From contig CM064506.1 of the NCBI GenBank assembly GCA_032716605.1, positions 2,883,871-2,947,870 on the forward strand: 64,000 nt of DNA, in the 5' to 3' direction. The position numbers and the translations under genes were made by a program. Each line of letters starts with the position of its first letter. The stretch's first letter is position 1. The notes beneath the pieces were generated by a model, which saw nothing but the letters and a program-made list of their open reading frames with translations, did no database searches and had not been told where the DNA came from. Shown piece after piece: positions 11,521 through 24,009 of the stretch. The DNA is from Paralithodes platypus. Taxonomy: Eukaryota; Arthropoda; Malacostraca; Decapoda; Lithodidae.

Positions 11521-11661
11521 AAAATAATGTTACCAATTACCGGTACTTAGTTACATATGGACTTTCAAATAATGTTACCAATTACCGGTACTTAGTTACA
11601 AATGGACTTGCAAATAATGTTACCAATTACCGGTACTTAGTTACAAATGGACTTTCAAATT
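11521..11661. repeat. Three tandem 45-bp units
   Basis: Three near-identical units built on 'aataatgttaccaattaccg' and 'gtacttagttac'. They directly precede the segmental duplication. Confidence 0.93.
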
Positions 11662-12882
11662 TGAGACTGAAAATTTCGATTCTTGGCTCAGGGAAGGCGA
11701 ATTTGGAGAAACTGACACAAGTCCAGCAAATTAAAAAGTAGAGAAGGTAGGCTAAAATGATGTGGTAAATCGATTGGTGTAGGTTAGAAAGGTGTAGCGT
11801 TAATTTTGGGCGTAGTAAATTCGGGCGTTTTGGGACGTTATTGGGCTGGACTTGGGCCAGAGCACAGGGATCACCAAGTCCTTTATTATTTGTATTATTC
11901 GGTTATTATTGAATATTATTTATTTTTTGAGGGTGTTTATGAAACAGACTATATTATTGAGTGCATATTTGTGTGAATAAATCACTAATTTCAACCACAT
12001 TTACTTATAATTCACGTTTTATGAATAAAGCGGCACTAATTTATTCGTAACTTTCTTAAAATACATTTTTTTTTAAATCTTAAAAAACTAATTTCTAGAA
12101 ATAAATCGAACTACCTATTGTCAAAGTCTCAACCTTGTAACTCAAAAACTACAAAAGTTACTGGACTTTCATATTTGTGACTGAAAATGTCGATTCTTGG
12201 CTCAGGGGAAGCGAATATAGAGAAACTGACACAAGTCCAGCAAAGAAAAAAGTATAAAGAAAGTCTAAAATGATGCGGTAAATCCATTGGTGTAGGTTAG
12301 AATGCTGTAGCGTTATTTTGGGCGTGGTAATTTCGGGCGTTTTAGGCGTTTTTGGGCGACTCAGGCAGCCAGCCAGCCCCACGACCAATGCGCGCGCTAC
12401 CGTTTTCTATACAACCCAGTTCAGCAGAGACATTTATATGCAACTCGGTTCTTTGTACTGTCAACATATCCTGCAGTTTGTAAATACTTTCACGCATTTA
12501 TGACGCAGAGGTTGCCAGATTAGCAATACAAATTTGAGTTCTCTCACTCTTATATTACCTCTCCAAAATTAGTTTTCTGCCCACAGCTAACTCAAAGACA
12601 ACTACAGAGGTTGAAGTAACTAAACTAAAGGTTTCTAAATACCCCTGATGGTAACAAAGGCTTTAAAGTATCCCCAATAGGCTCAAAATCGCGTCATATG
12701 CGTGAAAGGGTTAGTCTTTATTTAATTAATTTTAAAGATCCGTACTTTTGTTAATGTTTCTCAGTCGCGTATTATAGTGATTAATAGTCCTTATTACTAA
12801 TATTTAGAACCGGTACTATTAACTATTTCGTAGTCGAATATTCTAATCTATTATTAATTATTTTTATTCTTCTCTTTTTCAG

Positions 12883-12975
12883 GATTTGAGTTGCTGCCTG
12901 CCAACTCTGCGAGATAATGGACTCTGCCAACACATCCTAACCTACCAACACATCCCAACCTACCAACTGCCTGGG
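12883..12975 (+). other. Exon-like unit 1 (93 nt)
   Basis: A pyrimidine-rich acceptor (ttcttctctttttcag) precedes it and a GTGAGT donor follows. The 93 nt are open for 31 codons in the first frame, including LCQHILTYQHIP. I do not recognise the peptide. Repeated 'ggactctgcc' motifs and stops in the paralogous units make a non-coding spliced RNA as likely as a protein. Confidence 0.45.
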
Positions 12976-13074
12976 GTGAGTTACTGCTGAATTTATTACA
13001 ATATATATACTCTGTTCGTGACAAGTAGGCCAATAATGAGTTTCTTTTTCACAAATTGAATGTTCAACAAGTAC

Positions 13075-13235
13075 GAGAAATATGAAATATTATTATGTTT
13101 TTTATGCCAACCAACTTCACATCTAACCTCAATTAATGAAGTCAACAAATACATGTGGCACTCCGAGGACTCGAACCCAGGATACTCACATCGAAATTCC
13201 GCGCACTATGCATTACGCTATCAAGACAGATATAC
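13075..13235 (-). mobile_element. tRNA-derived SINE (family T2)
   Basis: The minus strand has a tRNA-like head with B-box GGGTTCGAGTCC, followed by the conserved body GTGCCACATGTATTTGTTGA. Other copies: 22912-23030 (minus), 24757-24855 and 59095-59215 (plus). Confidence 0.8.
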
Positions 13236-13267
13236 AAATATAGGTAGTGCCAGCGAACTTGACAATA

Positions 13268-13445
13268 ATGTTGACCCCTTAACTGCTTATAACTCGAAAT
13301 TAATGAAAGCAATCGGGCTGACGTTTCTATCATTTGGGAAGAGTCCACCAAGAAATAGGTGTGTGGATAATTACAGCCAGTTTGCTCTAGGCCCTTTTGA
13401 GTTACAGAGAGGTCAGAGATCAAGATTATTGTATAAGAATTCTGA
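13268..13445. repeat. Family G MITE fragment
   Basis: Contains 'tatcatttgggaagagtc', 'aataggtgtg' and 'gcccttttgagttacagag' in the same order as 7600-7730. Terminal repeats not seen. Confidence 0.65.
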
Positions 13446-14459
13446 CTTGTTGAAAAAAGTGCGATTTGTGGACTTACGAATGGGGATAGAGAAAACCTGT
13501 GACAAGTTGTATATGAAAACGTTTAATTTAAGGGTAAAATTATGCGGTAAATCGAATGGCATAAGTTAGAAAAGTGTAGGTTAATTTGGGCGTGGTGAAT
13601 TAGGGCGATTTTAGCTGGACTTTGCACCAGGCAGCCAGAGTACGTGGATCACCAAGTACTTCAATATCTACATTATTCAGTGTTATTACAGTTTCTTACA
13701 GTTGTGGATTTTCATATAAAACGGAATATATAATTCCGTGCATAATTGTGTGAAGGAACAACTGCTTTCAACCACATTTACGTATAGTTCACGTTTCATT
13801 TGTAAAGCTGCACTAATTTATTCATATCTCTCGAACAAAATACAAATTGAAAAATCTGAGAAAGTGCATTTCTCTGAACAACTAGAACTACCATTGTCAA
13901 AGTCTCAGCCTTGTAACTCGAAAATTGCAAAAGTTAATGGACTTTCAAATTTGTGACTGAAAATTTCGATTCTTGGCTCAGGGGAGGCGAATTTGGAGAA
14001 TCTGACACAAGTCCAGCAAAGAAAAAAGTATAAAGAAAGTCTAAAATGATGCGGTAAATCCATTGGTGTAGGTTAGAATGCTGTAGCGTTATTTTGGGCG
14101 TGGTGATTTCGGGCGTTTTAGGCGTTTTTGGGTGACTCAGGCAGCCAGCCAGCCCCAGGACCAACGCGCGCACTACCGTTTTCTATACAACCCAGTTCAG
14201 TAGAGACGTTTAAATGCAACTCGGTTCTTTTGTACTGTTAACATATCCCGCAATATTATTGATAATTAGACATAATCAGAAAGTTTATAACTATTCCTTT
14301 CATTATTGATGCTTGATAATTACCATCGTATTTCGTTGCTTACCTCGCATTACTGAAAAACATTCCATTTGTGAAAAATAGTAGTTTTATTTATGATTTA
14401 TGTGAGCTCTCATCTTGGTAATCTATTGCCCAAATTAATTTATTGTTTCTTGTTTTCAG

Positions 14460-14587
14460 GATCTGCTTGTGAACTCTGCCATCTCTACGAGACTGCCAAT
14501 AACTATGGACTCTGCCAACACACCACAAGCTACCAACACCATCCCCTAACTATGCACTCTGCCACCACAACCTACGAACTGTCTGGG
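14460..14587 (+). other. Exon-like unit 2 (128 nt)
   Basis: Acceptor tttcttgttttcag and donor GTGAGT flank it. It is a paralogue of the 12883 unit (shared GLCQH..SYQH peptide and 'ggactctgccaacaca'). One frame is open across the unit, but its phase does not fit unit 1 (93 versus 128 nt), which argues against a conserved reading frame. Confidence 0.45.
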
Positions 14588-14874
14588 GTGAGTTACTGCC
14601 CAACTCATTATACTCTGTGCATGACACATAGGCCAATAATCAGTTTTTATTTCCACAATTTGAAAGTTAAAAAGTTTACTAGAAATATGCATCATAATCG
14701 TCGCTGAATAATTAGTATCTTATTTCCATATGTTAATGTAACTGTTGAACATTCAAAGACAAAACTAATTACTGGCCTACTTGTCGTGAACATAGTATTG
14801 TTTAATTTATTATATATGATCTCAGCGCTTGTCAATCTATTGCCCAAATTAATGTTTTGTTTCTTGTTTTTCAG

Positions 14875-15640
14875 GATTGGGGTGGCTGCCCGTGGACTCT
14901 GCTGCCTGCGGACTCTGCCGGTTGCTGCCTTAGGACTCTACCGCCGCTGCTAGAGACTGCCCACGCCACTACGATTCAAGGGGAGTGATAGTTGTGTTTT
15001 GTTTGTAGTTAGATGTAGTTAGTAGTAGTTAGTTGTAGTCGTAGTATGTAGTCGTAGTATGTAGTCGTAGTGGTGGGGTTAGGTTAGGAGGGAGTAGGTT
15101 AGGAGTAGTCGTAGTCGTAGTCCGAGGATGTAGTCTATTAAGTAGTCGTAGTATGTAGTCGTAGTAGTAGTAGTAGTGTCGTGTAAGTAGTAGTAGTAAG
15201 TAGTCGTAGTAAGTAGTCGTAGTATGTAGTCGTAGTAGTAGTCGTAGTAAGTAGTCGTAGTATGTAGTCGTAGTTAGTCGTAGTCGTAGTATGCATGGTA
15301 TGAATGGTGTGTGTAGGTTAGGCTAATATATTTTTCCCTTTCAGATCAGATAGGTTTTATTACCTTTACTCTAATCTTTGCTATTTTTCTTATTACTTCA
15401 CAGTTTTGTTGCTTTGATGATGTCCCCCCCTTCTTCCCCGAGTTGGTTCCCTCCTTCAGCTTCAATATTTTGCTTTGCTTTAATTTCAATAATGATTGTA
15501 TTTGCCTTAAATGTAACTTATGATATATTCTATCACTTGAATTCATAACTCTGTATTTGCTATTAACTTCACTTGATATAATATTGTTATATATCGTCTT
15601 TGTCACGCGAACTTTGCTTAATAAAAAAAAAAAAAAAAAC
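14875..15640 (+). other. Exon-like unit 3, candidate terminal exon with poly(A) signal
   Basis: Preceded by an acceptor and intron sequence homologous to those of unit 2 ('tctattgcccaaattaat'). It begins with ACTCTGCC-type repeats, open for about 36 codons to a TGA near 14987, and no donor follows. AATAAA directly joined to an A-run at about 15620-15638 could be a genomic poly(A) signal or a retroposed tail. Confidence 0.4.
15000..15295. repeat. GTAGTCGTAGTA(TGTA) tandem array
   Basis: Irregular 6-15 bp units of 'gtagtcgtagtatgtagtcg'. It falls inside the candidate terminal exon. Confidence 0.92.
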
Positions 15641-15679
15641 TTCTATCTTTTATTGATCACTATATTATAAGCTATGACT

Positions 15680-15985
15680 TTTATAACTGATAAAAACTTA
15701 GAAAAATAGTTCTCAATTATAAATAAAGTTCCAATATATGGACTTATAAAATAAAACAATTAACTTAGAAAAACTCTAGTTCTCAATTATAAATAAAATT
15801 CCAATATATGGACTTAGAAACAAAAATAAATAAAATATGAAACTATACACATAAGAGAACAGAAAATATACTGAATATGAAGAGAACTTAGAAAAAAATA
15901 GTTCTCAATTATAAATTAAGTTCCAATATATGGACTTAGAAAATATACTGAATATGAAAAGAACTTAGAAAAACTATACTTGAAT
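15680..15985. repeat. Tandem AT-rich units
   Basis: Three to four copies of a unit containing 'agttctcaattataaataaa' and 'gttccaatatatggactta', with variable spacers. Confidence 0.85.
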
Positions 15986-16019
15986 AACTTAAAGTAATAA
16001 TTATATATAACTTAAAAAT

Positions 16020-16265
16020 ATAATGAACTTGTAATAACAGAAAAAAATTATAATGGATATTAAAAAGAATATATCGACTTAGTATTTTATTGATCAGTCA
16101 GACATACATTTGTATAATATCTTACAAAACACTGTACATACAGTATATAAACTTTAAATAACAGGAGAAACAAAAATATAATGGATATTAAAAAGAATAT
16201 ATAGACTTAGTATTTTATTGATCAGAGTCGGACATACATTTTTATATTATCTTACAAAAATCATA
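16020..16265. repeat. Direct duplication of about 120 bp
   Basis: The block 'ataatggatattaaaaagaa...cttagtattttattgatcag...gacatacattt' occurs twice in direct orientation (about 16025-16130 and 16150-16262). Confidence 0.88.
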
Positions 16266-16950
16266 TACTTTTAATATAGATATTTTTGTATTACCCTTAC
16301 TGGTTTTATAGATCTTATAACAAATGAACAAAGTTTTGCTTTTATATTACGTACCTAAAGTACTTTATACCGAACTTGCTTTGTGACCATAGAACTTTTG
16401 GTTCACTACATTATTTGCCCAATATTTATATGTACAGTAATTTTCTTTAAGTACATCTTTATAATTATTCATTTTCCAATAACCATTGGGCTTTCGGGAA
16501 TTTTTCATATAGATTTATTTTGGATTTTAAGCTTATAATATAGTTTCATTGGCAATGCAGTTGGCATTTTTTATAATTCTTAATCATTGATTTCAGTTTA
16601 ACTTTTGTTTAATAGCCAAGCTGTTAAGTAATACTTTTATATTTTTGTCAATGTTCTTAAGTGTGCTGTCTATATATAATTCTTCTCAGGTTCAATCTAG
16701 TTCATAAGTTAATCTTCACCTGTACTATCTCCCTCTCCCACCAGGCAGTACTGAGGTAACCCTGTGTTTTAATAATAATGTTAACTATCTACTAGTTTAT
16801 AGCCTAATTCTAGCCTATTCTGTTTATGAAGTAGTGTTGAATAATTTTGACACTAGCTTATGTATAGTGGGCAGCTTTTGGGGGGAGGTTGGGGCTCCGA
16901 ATTATTGCAAGTTTTTCTTCCTGTGATGTGTGGTGTGTAGTGTTAAGTGG
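16266..16950. other. No gene recognised
   Basis: AT-rich sequence without a convincing open frame, splice-site pair or known repeat. Confidence 0.5.
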
Positions 16951-17560
16951 AGTAGGGATGTTGGCAAAATGAGAAAGTCGGTTGGCATTGTGATTAGTGT
17001 GTATTGGAAGTGTGATATGATTTGTGAATGCTGGCAGAGTACGTGATGAACGTAGGGTAGAGATATATTCATTATTTGAGTAAGTATGTTTAAGTGTTAA
17101 AAGTGTACGGTCAAATTAGGGTAAGGTAGTTATATGCCAATTAAATGTGTGTACGACTGTTGGCAAAGTAGAGTGTAGATTGTTGGCAGAGATAAGAGTT
17201 GACAATCATTGAATCTAAATGTTGGCAGTGTGATTAAGTGTTGGCAGTATTCAGTGGTCTTGGTAATTACGTGGTGTTGGCCTAGTGGTGTGTTAATTTA
17301 ATCATTGAAGGTATTATGCAACTGGAGTTATGTACAATAAATAAGCATGTGTGTTGGCAGTGAAATGTGTTGAATTGGTAGTTATTTGAAGTGTTGGCAG
17401 TGAAATTTGATGTGTTGGCAGTGAAATTTGATGTGTTGGCAGTGAAATTTGATGTGTTGGCAGTGAAATTATGTCTGTTGGTAGTGTACTTGGTGTGTTG
17501 ACAGTGGCATTTGGGGTGATCTAATATTTGGTGTTTTGGCAGTTATTTGGGGTGTTCTAA
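16951..17560. repeat. TTGGCAG-rich block with a 20-bp tandem core
   Basis: At least 13 TTGGCA/TTGGCAG motifs occur at irregular spacing, with four tandem 'gtgttggcagtgaaatttga' units at 17393-17470. No open frame follows the period. Confidence 0.85.
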
Positions 17561-18540
17561 TATTTGTTGTGTTCATTGTTCTCAATATGACATGTGGTTG
17601 TCTATCAAAGTATTGCCTATGCCAAAGTTAATTGATATCCTAAAGTTATGTGACTGGAGCCATGTGCAAATTAGGATTCAATCTCTCTTATCCCCATGCA
17701 TTTGTTTTTACTGGCCGTATCCCATAGAACTGTTCATGTTATTTTAGGTAATGTATATATTTAAGTATTATTAGGATGTTTTATGTAATTGTAAACTATT
17801 GTATATATGTAATTACTGGAGTCACTAAGCTATATATTCCTGAACTATATATCTACTGATCTATTCTTCCCATGTAACAGGTGTATATCTACCAATGTAA
17901 CCATCATAATCTATCCCATGTAACTATTGCTATTTGCCTGCTTATCCCAAACCCATGTAGCTCTTCCTACCTACCTCTCCAAGAAGCTAGATATATTAGG
18001 TATTGAAAGTCATCCCTATTCACCCTCACCCAGACATTTTATTTTGTAGTTCGTTTCGTGAACTTACCGTTTCTATTATCTGGCAATGTATTCCAATATT
18101 TCAAATTTGTAAAGTGTTTTCAATTTATCGAGGGTATTGGCGTGTAGTAATGGTTTGTTCTATTCATTCAAAAATGAAGATTAATTAATTTAAGTTGGAT
18201 TTTAAGCCTTTAATATTAGTTTAATTGGCTTTGCTATTCTTATTGATTTCAGTTTAATTTCAGTAATCGTTATCCAAAAATAGTTCTGCGATATTGGATT
18301 ACAATAATAATTAGTTTAATTTTTTGCATTCAAAGTTAATATGAATAACCATCAGAAATATATAAGATTTATCTACAATATTGGATTACATCAACAGGTT
18401 GGAATCAATAGTCAAGACTCAAATTTATTTTTTTATTTTTATTAAGGTAGCGTTGTCCATTGGTCCAGGATCCTCAGTCTGGTCGCAGCAACACATCACA
18501 TCTGTAAAAAGATTAAAATATTGAGGCACCAGAAATACAG
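17561..18540. other. No gene recognised
   Basis: AT-rich sequence with short frames only. I see nothing that can be named. Confidence 0.5.
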
Positions 18541-18800
18541 GAGTTTTCAAGGAGGGGGTCGGGGGTCCTGAGGGGGGGTAAAGGGGGGGGGGGGGGGGGG
18601 GGGGTCCTGAGGGGGGGGGGTCAAGAGGGGGTGACTAAGGGGGGGGGGGGTCCTGAGGGGGGAGGGCCTGAGGGGGTAGAGGGGGCCTGAGGGGGTAGAG
18701 TGGGGGGGGGGGGTCCTGAGGGGGGACCCAGGGGTTGGGTGGGGGGTACCAGGGGTAGGATGGGAGTCCTGGGGGGGTGGGGGGTGGGGGGGGGTTCTAT
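18541..18800. repeat. G-rich minisatellite (GGGGTCCTGAGGGG)n
   Basis: G-runs of 4 to over 20 are punctuated by a recurring TCCTGAG/GCCTGAG spacer. All the G-runs lie on the plus strand. The 71-residue Gly-rich open frame is a by-product. Confidence 0.95.
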
Positions 18801-19546
18801 TTTTTTGTTATATATTAATATTTTTCGTTCAGTCTCCTATATAACCATTCCACACCCGCTACGAGTTTTTCCCTTTCCCTTCCCTGGTAGTTCATCCTAT
18901 CCCCATCCCAGATAGACCTTCCCTTCAGCCCTAGTTTGTTCTATTCTGTTCTATTGTGCACACTAGTTCTATTCTGTATTCTGGCTAAATCTATTATCCT
19001 CCCTCCTTCCCTGGTACATCAATACCCTCCCTGCAACACGCCCCCAAACACACATAAGAAAAGTCAGGAATATATTTGTAATGTATATTTTATTGTCAGG
19101 AAGCAGTCAAGAAGTCGTCGGTGTCAAGTATGGGATATGAGCAGACAGTATCAAGAAGGACAAACGGTAGGAGTAAAGCAGATGCAGCAGACAACAGAAA
19201 AGGCTAGGCACAGCAGAACGGGCCAACAACAACAGACAGCAGAAACTTTGACAACAGACCGAGTACATCGACAACAGACAAGGAATTAACGATGAGGTAG
19301 GAGCGAGCTTGCTATGGTTGGTCAAACAAATTGATCTGTTTTGACTAAGATTTGTTTGGTATATTATCTGTCTTTATGAAGATGTTTATGTGTTGAATAT
19401 ATATGGAGAGATATGGAGAGATATTGAGTGAGCTGGAGTATTCAGTATGAAGTTGTAGGTATTCCATTTGAGTTGGTAGGTAGTGAAGTGTGAGCATAAA
19501 TTAGTGGATGGTGATGAGTCTAGTTATTGAATATGACTTTATTCAG

Positions 19547-19688
19547 GTTGAAAGGTGGGATTCAAACAAGATGTGGACAGACGAGAGCAAAGCGACTATT
19601 GGACACACATCAACGACTGCCACAGCATCAATGGACCCTTCAACAGTGGAGCGAGAGAGGCACCATTGCAGCGAACAGCGACGATTCG
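19547..19688 (+). other. Possible exon of an unrecognised transcript
   Basis: 'gactttattcag' precedes a 142-nt segment that is open in two frames, and GTGAGC follows. One frame reads VERWDSNKMWTDESKATIGH. I recognise no domain. A similar acceptor precedes 19100. Evidence is limited to splice-like flanks. Confidence 0.25.
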
Positions 19689-19811
19689 GTGAGCAAAACT
19701 AAATATTGTTGTATGGGAAAAAGAGGTCAGTCAGTCAGTCTACCTAACTTCATTAATAAGTCAAAGGGGAACAAGAGGCCCCTAAGAAAAGGAAAGAAAG
19801 AGGAGATATAA

Positions 19812-21505
19812 AACAGTGTGCCCATCAGAGTAGGCCACCCTTCATTCACTCCTTGATATATTCCAAATCAGTGCATCAACTTTATGATCGACATTTTACT
19901 TTACAATTACAGTATAGATCTGTATTAATGGAATTATGAAAGCTAAAGAAATCATTGAAAGATTAAATATAAATAATAATTAACCAATGAAACTAATTAG
20001 AACTAGTTAAATTAGATCGTAAAGTCTAAAATTATACCAAATTCCTGTAAAGTGCTTAATCATATTGTTAATGCAATTATTGATACTAGTATTCAAGAGT
20101 TGGGCAAACACTGGAGAATAATGGTTAAAGTTTAAATTTACTCCTCTAAACAGGATTATATAACTATCCTGTAGAATTTATGTGATTACTGAAAACATTG
20201 ATTTAATCACTACAAACAAAACTATGCCAGCTGTAGAACAAATGTATCAAAAACTTTAATATCGGTTATCAATATTTACCTAAACAAATGGACCTTTTAA
20301 GTAAAGCATTAGGACTGCTAGTATTCTAAAGACAGGAGTCATAGGTCTAAAGTTATATCCGTTGTACGAATAGGCTTTAATACCTTTGAAGTAGTCCTAA
20401 GGAAATAATCCAATTTACAGTACAACCATTTACGTTAATATTTATCACGAGTCTAGCTAGGCATGTAGGCTTGACGTTAAGTATTGCAACGACTTATAAA
20501 TGAAATTACAGCCCTTAGCCATGGGGGGACTGATATTTGCAGATATTTTGATAGAATCATGGGCATCACTGCTTAAAAAGAGGCATAGGTGCTCATCGAG
20601 GCCATCTAAAAGCTTACATCCGAGTCTACCTAGGATTAACATTAAATCAAAATTTGGATGGCCCTTGGTAATTATTTTGTAGTCACAATGGCCTGTGTTT
20701 TATTCGTCAGTGAGACAAGTGGTACAGTGACAATATGAGCAGCCTGTTTTACCAATTACATTAGAGGCCTAGTATATTGTTCTCCAGTGAAGGACAAATT
20801 TGCAAAGTATTTTACGTGGGGTTACTTTAGACCGATATTGAGTTTATTCTAAGCTGGTCTATGATAATTGTTCATCTACAATGGCATGTACATCTGTCTC
20901 GGCAGGTTAACTAAGATAGATTCAATTCAATTAGTCACATTATACGAGTGAAAACAATGAAGTTTCATAGTATATCTCAATTATAATTTTCTTAGTCTCC
21001 AGTGTTTTGCATATTAGTATAAAACCTACTGTATTAACTTCCAAGACTGAAGTGACTACATACTAATATTAACAAGGGTACAGTCAAGCTAAATAGTTCG
21101 CCGACACTTCTATGACGTGAAACAAATCTTATAGTTGCACAGGCTATTGGAAGTACATGAGGACTGTCAAGGAAAATGTTAACTTATAATTGCACTGTAT
21201 TTGAGCAGGATTTTGGGCGAACTATTTTGGTTTCGACTAACTGGCAGCATTTTTCTAGATCGAACTAAATGAAATTCGTACATTTGGCAACACTGATATT
21301 ACAATACAAACTTATGAATGTATAGAACGTATGCATAGAGGAATAATTACAGTCTGATAAGTTACCCTTTGAAAGCATATTAATAATGATAAACCCATCT
21401 AAGGAAATAAAGGTACATCTAATAACCAAGGGAAGGTCTATCTACTGTACTGTATATACGACTAATATTTAGTTTATAGTCTAGTCAATCAAACCGATTT
21501 TGATA
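19812..21505. other. No gene recognised
   Basis: AT-rich. Overlapping frames of about 60 residues on both strands at 20457-20682 have no recognisable domain. A weak inverted pair 'aatagttcgcc / gggcgaactatt' at 21090-21227 may be a degraded foldback element. Confidence 0.45.
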
Positions 21506-21509
21506 GAAG

Positions 21510-21655
21510 TAACACCCCGTTCTTTAACATTACTATAAAATACAAACCCCAATGTACTTTAATAAACTAATTAAAGCATATGGCCCTCCCGGGATTCGAA
21601 CTCTGGACACGACACTCCGAACATAAGCACTTAAACCTCGATATACTCAAGACCC
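21510..21655 (-). mobile_element. tRNA-derived SINE (family T1)
   Basis: Same organisation as 6132-6285: minus-strand head with a GAGTTCGAATCCCG-like B box, and a body ending GAACGGGGTGTTACT. Confidence 0.8.
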
Positions 21656-21869
21656 GTGCTGGGAAACTCCCACTACAAGATGGCCAAGGCAAATATTCCT
21701 CAAAGATACTTTAACAGACATAACTTCTCAGGATCTTTGAAGAGCTACGTAATGTGAACACTAATCAGATGTGGAAAACTTTAATTCAGTAGTATTAATC
21801 ATTATCTATTATAATATTACCCAATTCCATAACCCATTTAAGCAGATGACTCAAATGCTTTTTTCATCA

Positions 21870-22400
21870 TTGCTACCTCCAGACGATTTTAGTTAACTTA
21901 AAAAAGAAGCTGTCAGAGTTTGAGTGTTAATTTGGATAATCTTAAGCTCTTGATTCCCCGAGTTTAGTAAATACCTGTCAGTAATTTTGTTTATGGTTAT
22001 ACGGTCACTATGATCATTTACTTTATTATGGGTACCCATAGATAATTTTACTCAGTTTAGGAAGGACCTGTTGGATTCTAAAGGTAGATATAATGTGTAC
22101 CCCGTTGATTCCTTGTGGTCCTTAACTGATCTATAGAGTCTCGTGAAAGCCAGAATAATTTTGTTTACCTGATCATACGGAAACTTGTTCTTTCAAATAA
22201 ATTACGCCAAATTAGGTTATATTTTTGCTACCTCGGGACTTTTTCAACTTAGGAAAGGCCTGGCATAGATAGAGGTTTAGTTTAAGTACTGTGTTGGACC
22301 TTTCATTCCCAGTGGTTCTTCCAAAGCTGATTAAAATTATCTGGTTGGAGCATTGATCATATTGAAAATATGGTGTATTAAAACTAAACAATTACTTAAG
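21870..22400. repeat. Degraded family A MITE sequence
   Basis: Three diverged arms are visible: 'cagacgattttagttaactt', 'gataattttactcagtttaggaagg' and 'gggactttttcaacttaggaaagg'. The right-hand arms are partial. No intact termini. Confidence 0.55.
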
Positions 22401-22905
22401 AAAAAATCTCTGCCTACCTATAGGGAACCGAGTCTAGTTAATTTAGTTAATTTTCACCAGTCACCCACTGCCACAGATCTCAGTTTGGGAAGGATCCGTT
22501 TCATGATAACTTAATAAACATCAGTGTTGCCATTTGTATGAAATACTTAAAATTGGTTAGATAAAGCTGCTGCCTATACCCTGTCCACCACTTATGATAG
22601 TCTATGAAATATTTTGAAGTTTATTAGGCATGACTAAACTGGTCTACTTCAACCAAATATTTTTTCAAGTTCTTAGGCCAATATAGGTAAAGTATATGTA
22701 TTATTATGATTATTTTATTATTATTATTATTATTATTATCTTTATTATCTTAAAATAGTTTAATCTGACCAGAAGTTTGACTAATTTAAAGTTATACAAA
22801 CAAGCTTCGAAATTACAGGATGCACACATTTCAAAATAGCGTAGCTTATGTGCCATGATAATAATTGAACTGAAAGTCGCCAAATCCCATCTTAAGAATT
22901 ATGAT
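22401..22905. other. No gene recognised; short (TTA)n
   Basis: A TTA-triplet run at about 22707-22745 is the only distinct element. Confidence 0.5.
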
Positions 22906-22911
22906 TTATTA

Positions 22912-23030
22912 AGTTGTTTTTCCACCAACCAACTTCACCTCTAAACTCAATGAAATCAACAAATACATGTGGCACTCCAAGGACTCGAACCTAGGATACT
23001 CACATCGAAATTCCGCGCACTTATGCATAA
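22912..23030 (-). mobile_element. tRNA-derived SINE (family T2)
   Basis: Contains the T2 body ('caacaaatacatgtggcac') and B box on the minus strand. Confidence 0.8.
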
Positions 23031-23559
23031 AAATGATTTAATATTTTAGGATTATAGGGTATCATCGACCACTCACAAAGTGAAACCATCAAAATTAATC
23101 ATACTTTGGGGGATATGGCATAAAGTTTGATACCGGTATTTAGGTCTTACAAAGGTCTAAGTCCACTAAGGCAGGAGTCAGCCGCCTGTGTGTACTCCAG
23201 GACAATTATTCTTCAGGCAAAAAGGGCACCAAACATTAATTTAACATCCATAGCGAGCCTTTAACTCAAATTTAAGTCTAGTAATTTCAACTGACTTTAT
23301 AGAACAAACTTCAAAATATACATTGCATAGACTTTCATAATAAGATTGTATTAAAACATTTTAGGGACAGACCCGATATGATGGCTTAGTGCAGAGTTGT
23401 GATGGAGAGGTGTTTGGCCAACAGTACTTCATCGTCCTGTTGTTCCCCCCCCCCCCTTCCTCAGGTTGGACGTCCTACCACACATCTGAAACATTAGGTC
23501 AGTATTAGTAATTTATTTGTTACAACGTTCAATAACTGACTGCATTATCTTTTAGCTCA

Positions 23560-23805
23560 GTTTGAGATTTTATGACGGTCGACCCTTAGTTTGACGATTT
23601 CAAGACCTTTCGGCCCACTGTGTCCACTATTAAAGGCCTGTCATGCCATTCAAGTATCTAATTTGTCCTCGCGAACGATAGCAAGCCTGTCAATTTGGAG
23701 GAAAATGCCTTCGAACGGGTATTTTTCTACCCAAAAATTTACACATTTATCTCGAAAGGGCGTCTTGATCGACGTCTAGGGAGCAAACTAAAAACCTTCT
23801 CTTAA
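23560..23805 (+). mobile_element. Family B TTAA element
   Basis: Shows the family order: 'gcgaacgatagcaagcctg', 'catttttctaccgaaaaatt'-like segment, 'ctcgaaaggg', 'gtctagggagcaaactaa', then a terminal CTTAA. The left end is degraded. Confidence 0.7.
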
Positions 23806-24009
23806 CCCGTGATGTTGAGCAACTAGTCAGCCCTTCTATCGCATTGTCCAACGATCAGGTTTTGGTAACTATACATAAGCCTGCAGTTATAAGGGGTATC
23901 AATTTTAGAACCTTTATTATTGAAATTATCTGCAGTTTAGTTTATGAATATATACTTCTGAATTTGTTAAAGCAGGGGGGAGATTGTAATGCAGTGGCGG
24001 GAACTGTTA

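Larger units (their letters stand above)
11640..14720. repeat. Tandem segmental duplication with exon-like units
   Basis: Blocks at 11650-12175 and 13500-13950 align in order. Blocks at 12160-12440 and 13940-14250 align at about 90%, by eye, over 280 bp. The exon-like units at 12883 and 14460 and their downstream intronic flanks also align. Spacing is about 1.6-1.8 kb, so a segment of at least 1.3 kb was duplicated in direct orientation. A SINE interrupts the first copy. Confidence 0.8.

Noticed and set aside
15060..15115. Arthropod telomere repeat (TTAGG)n
   Set aside because: Only GGTTAGGTTAGG and scattered TTAGG occur, inside an irregular GTAGTC array.
20457..20682. Overlapping open frames of about 60 codons on both strands
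   Set aside because: No recognisable domain and no splice signals. Length is within chance for this composition.
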